NCBI GenBank assembly: GCA_903834675.1
Contig: CAILKC010000010.1
Coordinates: 1-13,128 of the forward strand
Direction: 5' to 3'
DNA: 13,128 bases
DNA from: an uncultured Victivallales bacterium
Lineage (GTDB): Bacteria > Verrucomicrobiota > Lentisphaeria > Oligosphaerales > JAFGRS01
The stretch's first letter is position 1, and every line of letters starts with the position of its first letter. The notes beneath the pieces were generated by a model. It did no database searches and had not been told where the DNA came from. It saw only the letters and a list, made by a program, of their open reading frames with translations. The position numbers and the translations under genes are program-made. Below are positions 1-7,900 of the stretch, in pieces.

Positions 1-92
1 CAAGGATCGAATCCCCTGCCTGGTTCCGGGTATCCAGCGTCTTTCTGGAGCGCTATCAGATAGCCCACGACGAACGCTACGTGTGGGATTGA
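1..92 (+). CDS. 3' end of an unidentified plus-strand gene (partial)
   Basis: An open frame enters from the left edge (first full codon at base 3) and ends at a TGA at 90-92. It gives 29 residues beginning RIESPAWFRV and ending HDERYVWD. The composition is protein-like (aromatic-rich, mixed charge, no low complexity) and most third positions are G or C, as in the neighbouring genes. The stop is followed within 20 bases by a GC hairpin. I do not recognise the family from this short tail. The gene would converge on the minus-strand operon. With so few codons, chance openness cannot be excluded. Confidence 0.5.
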   Translation, partial: RIESPAWFRVSSVFLERYQIAHDERYVWD

Positions 93-108
93 GGCGGGGG
101 GCTATTGC

Positions 109-121
109 GCCCCTTCGGGGC
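109..121 (+). terminator. Short GC hairpin, possible terminator of the plus-strand gene
   Basis: A GCCCC stem (109-113) pairs with GGGGC (117-121) around a TTC loop, starting 17 bases after the TGA at 90-92. No T tract follows, so it is a weak candidate for intrinsic termination and may only stabilise the 3' end. Confidence 0.3.
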
Positions 122-143
122 TCAGGCACATGGAACCTGTTTA

Positions 144-162
144 CCCAGCCCGCTGGGCTGGG
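144..162. repeat. Perfect 8-bp inverted repeat with 3-base loop
   Basis: CCCAGCCC (144-151) pairs perfectly with GGGCTGGG (155-162) around GCT. It lies in the convergent intergenic region and could form in either transcript. On the plus strand it is preceded, not followed, by a short T run. On the minus strand a TAAACAGG sequence follows, which is not a U tract. Its role is probably as part of a terminator or mRNA-end cluster. Confidence 0.5.
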
Positions 163-212
163 CTGAGGGATGGCCGCACCTACGGCGCTGAAATCGGGTA
201 CCAAGGCCCAAA

Positions 213-236
213 GGGGCGCCGACGCAGCGGCGCCCT
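213..236 (-). terminator. Candidate intrinsic terminator of the six-gene operon
   Basis: GGGCGCCG (214-221) pairs perfectly with CGGCGCCC (228-235) around a six-base loop, and a G-T pair can extend the base at 213/236. Read on the minus strand it begins about 60 bases after the last operon stop codon (298-300) and is followed by CTTTGGG, a T run of only three. The stem is strong but the tail is weak, so termination here may need Rho or act mainly as a 3' stabiliser. Confidence 0.45.
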
Positions 237-241
237 CCAAC

Positions 242-265
242 GCCCCTCGTCCGCCGCGACGGGGC
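242..265 (-). repeat. Imperfect GC hairpin just after the operon's last stop
   Basis: GCCCC (242-246) pairs with GGGGC (261-265), and an inner GTC/GAC stem (249-251 with 258-260) continues after a two-base bulge. It starts about 33 bases beyond the stop of the last ATPase gene on the minus strand and would be the first hairpin in the operon's 3' untranslated region. No T tract follows. Confidence 0.35.
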
Positions 266-297
266 TGCGCCCTGGAAGTCTCCTACAAGCATGCGGG

Positions 298-1041
298 TCA
301 GGCTAGTTCCTGGCCGTCCATGGTGCCGACGTGAATGCGCAGTTCGTCGCGTTCCATGATCTTATCGACTTTACCGTCGAGAATCCAGAGGACGCGATCG
401 GAGTTGCTCAGCATCTTCATGTCGTGGGTGGCGCTGATGATGGTGACGCCGCGCTCGGTTTTGAGGCGGTGCAGGAGAGTGATGATTTCCTGCCCGGTGC
501 GCAGGTCGAGATTGCCGGTGGGCTCATCGGCGAGGATGAGCTTGGGGTCATTGGCCAGGGCGCGCGCCACGGCTACGCGCTGCTGTTGGCCACCGGAGAG
601 CTCGAGGGGATGGTGATCCAGGCGCTCGCCCAGGCCGACGATAGCCAGTGTCGCCGCGGCTTTGGCATGCGCCTCCTCCAGCGGCAGGCCGGAGAAGATC
701 AGGGGCAGCGCCACGTTCTCCACGGCGCTCATCACGGGGATAAGATTGAAGGTCTGGAAGATGTAGCCGATGTTGTGGCAGCGGAGGAAGGCCTGCTGGC
801 GCTCGGAGAGCTTACTGACGTCCTGGCCATTCATGAAGATCTTGCCGGAGGTCGGTCGATCAAGGCCGCCGAGCATGTTGAAGAAGGTACTCTTGCCGGA
901 GCCCGATGGACCCATGATGGAAAGGAACTCGCCCTCGTAGATGTCAGTGGTGATCCCATCGAGGGCGCGTACGGTCTCATCACCGAGCCGGTAGTGGCGG
1001 CAGACGTCCTCGGTGTGGATCAGGACGCGCTTCTCACTCAT
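298..1041 (-). CDS. MacB/LolD-type ABC transporter ATPase (second of a pair)
   Basis: A 247-residue cytoplasmic nucleotide-binding subunit of the type that works with FtsX-like permeases. All ATPase motifs are intact: Walker [10 protein letters not shown] at 44-52, Q-loop Gln96 in GYIFQTFNL, signature LSGGQQQR at 148-155, Walker B and catalytic Glu in LILADEPT (Glu173), D-loop GNLD, and H-loop His206. The IGYIFQxFNLIP pattern is characteristic of the MacB/LolD/FtsE group. It aligns without gaps to the adjacent ATPase over about 235 residues, more than half identical by eye, and both carry an extra C-terminal tail of about 20 residues after the usual domain end. The ATG at 1041 overlaps the previous stop by 8 bases and has a TAGGAG site 9 bases upstream. 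It is the last gene of the operon. The substrate cannot be read from the ATPase. Confidence 0.97.
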   Translation of the reverse strand: MSEKRVLIHTEDVCRHYRLGDETVRALDGITTDIYEGEFLSIMGPSGSGKSTFFNMLGGLDRPTSGKIFMNGQDVSKLSERQQAFLRCHNIGYIFQTFNLIPVMSAVENVALPLIFSGLPLEEAHAKAAATLAIVGLGERLDHHPLELSGGQQQRVAVARALANDPKLILADEPTGNLDLRTGQEIITLLHRLKTERGVTIISATHDMKMLSNSDRVLWILDGKVDKIMERDELRIHVGTMDGQELA

Positions 1042-1843
1042 GGGACAAGGCTCCTACCTGGATGTCGATGTTGGCGCGCGCCTCGATGCGGTCGCAGCGG
1101 CCGTCGCGGATCCACACGACGCGGTCGCACTGATCGAGCATTTTCATGTCGTGGGTGGCGCAGATGACCGTGACCTTGAGCTCGTGACACAGGCCCACCA
1201 GCAGGTCGATGATCTCCTGTCCCGTCTTCATATCGAGGTTGGCCGTGGGTTCGTCGGCCAGGATGATGGCCGGGCGATTGGCCAGGGCTCGGGCGATGGC
1301 GATGCGCTGCTGCTGGCCGCCGGACATCTGCGGCGGCTTGTGGGTGAGCCGATGCCCAAGTCCGACCTGCTTGAGGATGTCGATGGCGCGCTGCATCGCC
1401 TCGTCGTTGGGGACCCCGGCGAAGGTCATCGGCAGCATGACGTTCTCCAGGCAAGTCATCACCGGAATGAGGTTGAAGGACTGGAAGATATAGCCGATCT
1501 TGCGGCAGCGCAGCCAGGCCAGTTCGAAGGCGTCGAGCTGGGCGATGTCCACCTCGTCGATGAAGACCTTGCCGCCGGAGGGCTTGTCGAGCCCGCCGAT
1601 CATGTTGAAGAAGGTGCTCTTGCCCGAGCCTGACGGCCCCATGATAGCCAGGAACTCGCCCTCGAGGATGTCGAGGGTCACGCCGCGCAGAGCCTGGACT
1701 TCGATGCGGCCCATGCGGTAGACTTTACGCACATCGTGAGTCTGCACGATGGTGCGCCGCCCTTCGTTCCGGTCCGTGCTGAACAGGAATTCGCGGGCCT
1801 CGCTGGGCGTGATCTCGGTGTCTTCGGCCATGGGTCTACACAT
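1034..1843 (-). CDS. MacB/LolD-type ABC transporter ATPase (first of a pair)
   Basis: A 269-residue ATPase with complete motifs: Walker [10 protein letters not shown] at 69-77, Q-loop Gln121, signature MSGGQQQR at 173-180, Walker B with Glu198 in ADEPTANLD, and H-loop His211. It has about 25 more N-terminal residues than its paralogue downstream, rich in acidic residues and probably flexible. Two starts are possible. The ATG at 1843 overlaps the upstream permease stop by 8 bases and has a GAGGA site only 3-4 bases away. The ATG at 1831 (Met5) leaves a 4-base gap and puts the same site 15 bases away. I prefer 1843 because 8-base overlaps recur in this operon. It probably energises the FtsX-type permeases encoded upstream, alone or as a heterodimer with the paralogue. 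The transported or mechanically handled substrate is unknown. Confidence 0.97.
   Translation of the reverse strand: MCRPMAEDTEITPSEAREFLFSTDRNEGRRTIVQTHDVRKVYRMGRIEVQALRGVTLDILEGEFLAIMGPSGSGKSTFFNMIGGLDKPSGGKVFIDEVDIAQLDAFELAWLRCRKIGYIFQSFNLIPVMTCLENVMLPMTFAGVPNDEAMQRAIDILKQVGLGHRLTHKPPQMSGGQQQRIAIARALANRPAIILADEPTANLDMKTGQEIIDLLVGLCHELKVTVICATHDMKMLDQCDRVVWIRDGRCDRIEARANIDIQVGALSHE
1042..1056 (-). promoter_or_regulatory. Ribosome binding site of the last ATPase gene
   Basis: On the minus strand TAGGAG (complement of 1051-1056) lies 9 bases before the ATG at 1039-1041. It sits inside the coding sequence of the preceding ATPase and fixes the start of the last gene despite the 8-base overlap. 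Confidence 0.7.
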
Positions 1844-2975
1844 TCGTCCTCAGGGCATCGGCCGGGACCATCCTGGCGGCCACCACGGCGGGGTAGATGG
1901 CCGCGATAATGGCCAGGACCGTCCCCGCCAGCACGGATCCCAGCCCGCAGAGCGCCAGCCAGCCAGCCGGGGCGCTGCGCAACAGCAACTCCATGCCTGC
2001 GCTCAGCATGTAGGCCACGAAGGGCACCAGGAATCCCAACAGGGTGCCGATCACGGCTCCGACGATGCCGATCAGGAAACTCTCGATCAGGAAGAGCTTG
2101 ACGACGAAGCCGGACAGGGCGCCAAGGCACTTCATCGTGCCGATCTCGCGGATGCGCTCCGTCACGCTCATCAGCATAGCGTTTGAGATGCCAATCACGG
2201 TCACCAGAACCGAGACCACGGTAATCCAGAGCTGCCGCGCCGCCTGGTCGCGCTGCCGCTTGACCAGCCGCGCCTTCTCCGCGTCCGTGGCCAGGTAACT
2301 CAGGGAGGCGCAGACCACGCGGTCATCGAGGGCGCGCAGAGCCTCCTCGCGGTAGCGGCCGGCGAAGTAGTCCAGCAGCACCGGCTGACGCATGGTGCGC
2401 AGCAGGTCCACCAGCGCCGCGTCGGAGAACGTCGGCAGCGCTGCGCTGAGGAAGAGCACCACATGGCTGTCGCGAAAGAGGGCTGCGGCGTCGGGCATGG
2501 GCGTAAAAGCGGGGAGGTCAAAGGGGGGCGGCAGGCGCGCCGCCGGGGCGGCTTCCAGGCGGTCGGGGCGGGTGCAGAACAGCGCCAGGGCGCCGGGCTG
2601 CGCCTGGGCCGCGAGGCGTTCGAGCAGCCGCACGATATGCCGATCCTCCACGGGGCCACTGATCAGGATGCCAATCCGGCGGCCCGCAATGCTGCCGATT
2701 TCATCCTCGACCAGTTTGACCAGGCGGGTGACCTCGGTCTTGGCCCGCGTTTCCTCGGCCAGGCCGGACTTGAGTCCCTCGCCGGTGAGCACACTCATCA
2801 GGAAGGCGATGCCCAGCACCACGCCACTCATAGTGATCAACGAGCGGCCGAAGCGAATCTTCAGACCCCGCAGGGTGATGCGAATGGCCACCGGCCAGGG
2901 CAGGATGACCTGCTCCCGAACCGCGGTCGGCGGGCCGGACGCGGTCGCCGCAGGCGCAGAGGTGGATGCTTTCAC
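1836..2975 (-). CDS. Small FtsX-type ABC permease with atypical extracytoplasmic domain
   Basis: A 379-residue inner-membrane permease of the MacB/LolC/FtsX superfamily. The N-terminal 30 residues are Ala/Pro/Ser-rich. The pattern ITLRGLKIRFGRSLITMSGV (33-52) leads into membrane segment 1 (about 46-64), matching the usual start of such permeases. Three more segments lie at about 247-268, 289-320 and 342-362, with the hallmark TERIREIGTMKCLGA (272-286) between the second and third. The roughly 180 residues between segments 1 and 2 would be extracytoplasmic. They do not resemble the usual MacB periplasmic domain and instead alternate hydrophobic strands with helices (GILISGP, ALALFCTRP, VVLFLSAALP, PVLLDYFAG), suggesting an alpha/beta fold. 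Start: GTG at 2975, overlapping the upstream stop by 4 bases (GTGA), with only a weak GGGG site. It is followed at once by the two ATPases, its likely partners. Confidence 0.93.
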   Translation of the reverse strand: MKASTSAPAATASGPPTAVREQVILPWPVAIRITLRGLKIRFGRSLITMSGVVLGIAFLMSVLTGEGLKSGLAEETRAKTEVTRLVKLVEDEIGSIAGRRIGILISGPVEDRHIVRLLERLAAQAQPGALALFCTRPDRLEAAPAARLPPPFDLPAFTPMPDAAALFRDSHVVLFLSAALPTFSDAALVDLLRTMRQPVLLDYFAGRYREEALRALDDRVVCASLSYLATDAEKARLVKRQRDQAARQLWITVVSVLVTVIGISNAMLMSVTERIREIGTMKCLGALSGFVVKLFLIESFLIGIVGAVIGTLLGFLVPFVAYMLSAGMELLLRSAPAGWLALCGLGSVLAGTVLAIIAAIYPAVVAARMVPADALRTNV

Positions 2976-4975
2976 AGCGGTAACCCCGAAATGGCTTTGC
3001 TGATCAACGTGACCGCGACGCAGGCCATGCCTACGAGCCCCTCGCCCACCAGATACCCCGCCATCACCACCGGCAGCACCTTGAGCACTCGCTCGCGACC
3101 GAACTTACGGTGCAGGTAGAAGCGGGCCAGCAGGGCGCCAACGATCTCGAGTACGAAGTGATGACAACTGCCACCGATACCCCGCACAAAGCCGTAGACG
3201 AACATGATCGGCGCCCCGAAACGGTGCAGGATGGTGAACATCACCACCGTAACGCAAGCGCCGATGCCCAGGATGCCGGGCTTGAAAGCCTTGTCGAACA
3301 TGGTCTCCACCAAGCCATCGCCCGTGGTTGCCGACCACATGATCAACTGCTGCTTGACCTGCTGGTCCCACATCACCTCGGTCCAGGGGAACATGGACGA
3401 CGGAATCTCGCTGGAGTGCCAGATGAAGCTCCAGAAGACGAACCCCAGAATAATGGTCAGCGGCATGCGGAACAGGTCCAGTTTGACGTAGCTGGTGAAG
3501 CGCGTGCCGGTGAGTTCCTTGACTCGGAAGCTCGCCGCCATGGCCCCGAAGTTGTCCTGCGGAAATGGCGCCAGCCACACATTCAGTCCGGAGGTGCCGG
3601 AAAGCAGAATGGCGCCTTCTTTGATGAAGGGAATATCCACGTATTGACCGTTCACCGCGATCATGCGGGCGTTGAGGTAGGAGAGCACTGGCGTAAACAC
3701 GAAGGCGAAAAACGCTAGGAAGATCACCGGGAAGTCCGGCACCAGCAGCTTACAGAGCACGCACATGCCGGTGGCGGCCACGACGTAGCCCACCAGGCAG
3801 AGCTTGAGGGACCAGTCGCCCCGGCCCGGTGGGGTCCGCCAGGGGTCGTGCCGGTCCTTGAACAGCTCCTTACGGTTTCGCCGCTGCTCCCGCATGCCTT
3901 CGATCATGGCCATCCCCGTCTGCGCCAGGCTGACGATGGCGATGCCCATGGCACAGCCGATGCCGAAGGAGAAATAGAAGTCGACGTTGTTGGCGATGCC
4001 GGTGTCGACGGTTCCCATGCCCGGCTGCCAGGTGCTGAGCAGGCCGGTTTTGACCAGGATGGGGTTGAGAATGAAGGTCACCAGGATGGCCAGCGCGGTG
4101 CCTTGAATGGCGCGCCAGGGAATGATCATGCCGGTGATCACCAGGGACAGGTTCCAGATGATGCCCGTGGGCACGGCTGGCAGCAGGACCTCGGTCACCG
4201 TGGTGGAGTCGTACCAGGGAATCGGGAACAACATCAGCGGCTTGGTCAGGAAGGCGCCGGAAATCACCGGGATGCCGACGTAGAAGATGCCGAAGGCGAT
4301 GCCCACCATGGTACCCGAGGAAAAGGCGCGCCACTTCCAGGCGTTCTTGCGGTCGCCGGCCTCGGCGATGGCCATGGCGCCCTGGGCGGTGATGGGGGCG
4401 AAGGGAAAGGGCAGGCGCTCGAAGTCGCTGGTGAGCCGGAAGAGGCCGTAGCCGAGGGTGTAGTTCTTGATGAAACCCAGGACCCAGGTGGCAAGGCCGA
4501 AGATGACGAACGGCATTAGCCAGTCAGGATGCATGAAGGTGCGCTCGGTCAGCGCGGTGGAATCAGGGGAGGGACACCACCAGGCCGGAAATTGTCCCGC
4601 CAGCCCGGCTGCCACCACCGGGTCGCTGCGCACGATGTAGGAACGTCGGACGAACTCACCGAAGAGTCCGGTCTGCGCGCCCATCATGGCGCCGGCCACG
4701 GCCAGCAGCAGGACGACCTCCTGCCGGTTCAGCGACTTCATCGCCCGGCGGCTGACTTCGCTGAAGATGATGAGGGTCACCCAGGGGGCGGCGCCCATGC
4801 CACCGCCGTTGATCAGGCCCAGGTAGATGGCGCCCGGAAGCATGAGCACGCCGCAGAACAGCGCCCCGAGCATGGTGGTCCAGGTGAACCCATCCTTGTA
4901 CTCGGTGGGCTCTTCCAGGATCGAGCGGTAGAGCTCGAGTTCCTGGTCGCGGGCGATGCGTGGGCCGTTACTCAC
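2972..4975 (-). CDS. OPT-like multi-spanning membrane transporter
   Basis: A 667-residue integral membrane protein with about a dozen or more hydrophobic segments (for example 32-55, 85-102, 152-168, 220-240, 270-290, 335-352, 390-432, 505-520, 568-585, 635-660). The opening TWTTMLGALFCGVLMLPGAI (31-50), the ERLPFPFAPITAQG pattern (186-199) and the closing FGRERVLKVLPVVMAGY (625-641) fit proteins usually annotated as peptide or OPT/YSL-type transporters in Planctomycetota/Armatimonadota-like genomes; this is from family memory. It also shows remote similarity to the first gene of the operon. A loop at 360-385 is highly basic and probably cytoplasmic. There is no signal peptide. The GTG start at 4975 overlaps the preceding stop by 8 bases and has an excellent GGAGG site 9 bases upstream. 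The substrate is unknown; oligopeptides or metal chelates would be the family-based guess. Confidence 0.93.
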   Translation of the reverse strand: MSNGPRIARDQELELYRSILEEPTEYKDGFTWTTMLGALFCGVLMLPGAIYLGLINGGGMGAAPWVTLIIFSEVSRRAMKSLNRQEVVLLLAVAGAMMGAQTGLFGEFVRRSYIVRSDPVVAAGLAGQFPAWWCPSPDSTALTERTFMHPDWLMPFVIFGLATWVLGFIKNYTLGYGLFRLTSDFERLPFPFAPITAQGAMAIAEAGDRKNAWKWRAFSSGTMVGIAFGIFYVGIPVISGAFLTKPLMLFPIPWYDSTTVTEVLLPAVPTGIIWNLSLVITGMIIPWRAIQGTALAILVTFILNPILVKTGLLSTWQPGMGTVDTGIANNVDFYFSFGIGCAMGIAIVSLAQTGMAMIEGMREQRRNRKELFKDRHDPWRTPPGRGDWSLKLCLVGYVVAATGMCVLCKLLVPDFPVIFLAFFAFVFTPVLSYLNARMIAVNGQYVDIPFIKEGAILLSGTSGLNVWLAPFPQDNFGAMAASFRVKELTGTRFTSYVKLDLFRMPLTIILGFVFWSFIWHSSEIPSSMFPWTEVMWDQQVKQQLIMWSATTGDGLVETMFDKAFKPGILGIGACVTVVMFTILHRFGAPIMFVYGFVRGIGGSCHHFVLEIVGALLARFYLHRKFGRERVLKVLPVVMAGYLVGEGLVGMACVAVTLISKAISGLPL

Positions 4976-7900
4976 CGTGCGCTGCCTCCGGGGCCTGCGG
5001 CCGACTGGGGATCCCGCTGCCTTCCTCGACGAGGGCCGCGGCGGCCAGCGTCTCGTCGATCTTGATCTGCGCTTCCTGCACCTGTTCAGCCGGCGCGCCG
5101 AGTTGTCGGCGGGCGCGTTGCAGGAAGCCGAGTTTCTCGCTCTCGGGCACCACCCGCCAGTCGAGGAAGTGCTTGCGCAAGATGCGCAGGAACAGGTAGT
5201 TGGTGCGCACCCACGCCGAAATGCCGCCGGAGAGGTGGGTCAGGGTCAGGCGGGCGGTTGTCTGACCGGTGCCTGGGTCTTCGCTGAGGTGAATGGCGAC
5301 CTCCTGGCTGACGCCGAGGTCATAGGGTCGTAGCCAGGTCGTGGTGCGCACGCTGGCGGCCACCGTGCCCCGCAGGCGCTCCAGGCTACAGGTCGGCCGG
5401 GAACAGTAGAACTTGCCGCTCGAACCCTCGCCGAACTCATCGAGCCAGCCCATGAAGTAGGAGACGATGGCCACGCGGTCGCGGGCATTGAAGGTGAACG
5501 GCAGGTCGAAGCTGATCACCCCGTCCTTTGGCACTGGCACGCGCCACTTCATCTCCTCGGCCGGAGCCGCCAGCCGCGCCGCGGCCCGCGCCGGGAACCA
5601 GGTTGAGAACAGCACGGCCACCATGATGACCACGGAGTACATCACCGCATAGATCGACGAGTAGTTGATGGTCAGGCCGATGTTCAGCCCCAGCAACGAC
5701 ACCAGTTTCCCAGCCAGATTCGCCACCAGGTAGCCCCCCAAGGCCCCGACCACGGCGTAGACGCAGGCCTCGGCGATGAAGAGAAAGAAGACGTGCGACG
5801 GATTCAGCCCCACAGCGTTGTAGACGTAGATCTCGTCCTTGCGCTCGTAGACGCTGCCACGCATGGTGTTCAATACGGTCAGCGAGGCGATCAGCAGCGG
5901 AATCAGCAGCTCCAGGTAGTTGGCGCCGCGCGGGCGCCGGAACTTGGCGCCGAAGTAGGCCGTATCGCCGATGCCATAGAAGGCCTTGGCGCCGGTCTTC
6001 TCCAGGTAGCGGTCGAGGATTTCGCGCACCCGCTTGTGGCTGCCGGCCTTGGTGAAGTCGATGGCGATGGAGGCGACGTGCCAACCCGAGGTGCGTGAGC
6101 GGTCGTTGCAGACGATGATATCCCCGCCGCTTAGCCGCCGCATCAGCTCCGGCATCTCGTCTTCTTCCGTATTCTCGTCCATCGGGCGGCCGACAATGGA
6201 CTCGACGTCGTAGGGCGCCAGCGACTCGCCATCGAGGTCCTGGATCTGATCGAAGCGGCTGGCATCGTAAATGCCTTTGACTGCCAGCACGGTGCCCTCG
6301 ACCCGGATGCGGACGCTGCTGCTTTCCACCAACTCGGGCGTAATCCGCATCTCAGCCGCCATGCGGTCGGGGATGTAGCAGGTGTCGGGGTCGTCGTCCC
6401 GGAACCAGTAGTGCCGGTGTTTGCTGTCCTCTGGATGCGGCAGAATCTTGGTCAGGAACATACGATCGAAGTTGATGGGCTCGCGCTGGTTGACGCGCAA
6501 CTTGCCTTTGAAGTGACTGACGATAGCGTCCGGCACCGGCTGGCGCTGCTTCGGGAACAGCACCAGTCCGGCCGCGGCCAGCCGTTCGGGAACGCGCTTT
6601 TCGCGGGCCTCGCGGGTCTTCTTGATGGCCGCGTCGATATCGGCGCGCGACATCCCGCCGCGCAACAAGGTCTGGCGCTGGGCCAGCTCCGCCTCCTGAA
6701 TGGCCGTAGTGTAGCGGTGCTCGGCGGCCAGGTTTACCGGGGTTACGGGCTTGTTCTTCGGGTTCACGGCGGCATCGAGCCGGGCCGCATCGAAGAGGTT
6801 GATGACGGTGAACTCCTTGCCGGCCACCATGACCGTCGGCCGGGGTTCGGCCCGGACGCTCTCGGCGTTGATCCCCAGGGCCGCCGCGGCGCTGCTGCTA
6901 AGGACGACACTGCGCTCGTTCTCGCTGCTGAACCAGGCCTCGCCGGCAGTCATCACCGCCTTGACCTCAAAGTCCGGCGAGGGCCCGAGGTCCAGGCTGC
7001 CGGTGCTGGTCCACTTGCGCGCCGCCCCCTCGCCGCCGCGACTCAGGGTCACGGGCAGATTGTCGACCTCCTCCGGGCTGATATAGGTCTCCGCCTCAAG
7101 CTTCTTGTTCAGGGGCATCATCCCCCAAAGGCCCTGGACGTCCCAGCGTCGGGCGGCGACATCGTACTCGTTCTCGAACGCCTGCACCAGCACCGTCGTC
7201 TGGTTCCCCAGGTGACTAAGCGTGTTCTTGCGGATCTCAAGCCCGGTATAGGGGGCCTTACCGATGGGGTACATCACGTCGACATAGTCGCTCTCGACCG
7301 CGGTGAAGCAGATCATCACGAAGGTGATCAGCACCAACGTCCCAGCGGTCAAGGCGGTACGCACCTTGCGCTTGCGCATATTATTGATACCCAACAGGAA
7401 GCCGGTCAGCGCCGCGCCGGCCTTGGTGACGTCGGCGACGGCCTGCTGCCCATGCACCAGCTTCTGGTACTCCTGCACCGCCCCGCGGAATTTGGAGCCC
7501 AGAAAGCCGGTGACCATGAGGCTCAGGATCATGGTGATGAAGCCGAGCAGGATCATGAAGCTGGAGCGCACGATCTCGAAGGCGGGGTGAATCTCGCGCA
7601 GGACTAGAAAGACCGCCAGGAAGATGGAGCCGACCCAGACGATCTGCCCGCGCACATCGCTGCAACCCACCACCAGCTTCTCCATGAAGAAGGCAAAGGG
7701 GATCAGCAGCAGCAGATAGAAGACGATGCCATACACCGCCTCGGACTTGCTGTTGCGGATGACCGGGTGCGCGGTCGTCGAGAAGGCCAGGCTGTCCTTC
7801 ATGGCCTCGAAGGCCTCAAAGTGCCGCCCCGCCTGACGCAGGCGCTGGGCCTCGACCGCCAGATCCCGGGCTCGCTGCACGTTCTCGCGGGTGGGCCCAT

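Larger units (their letters stand above)
93..297. other. Intergenic region between convergent genes, hairpin-rich
   Basis: This 205-base gap separates the stop of the putative plus-strand gene from the stop of the last operon gene. I see no convincing coding frame in it. It is dominated by GC-rich inverted repeats: 109-121, 144-162, 213-236 and an imperfect one at 242-265. Lying between two convergent stops, the region most likely serves transcription termination in both directions. None of the hairpins has a long T tract. Confidence 0.7.

Noticed and set aside
1..20. A GATCGAATCCCC stretch at the left edge that resembles the T arm of a tRNA
   Set aside because: The flanking bases do not form a five-pair stem, no acceptor stem or CCA follows, and the stretch fits a protein-coding frame ending at base 92.
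298..1843. The two ATPase genes as a recent tandem repeat or assembly artefact
   Set aside because: They differ throughout, in N-terminal length and at many residues, so they are old paralogues rather than a duplicated stretch of DNA.
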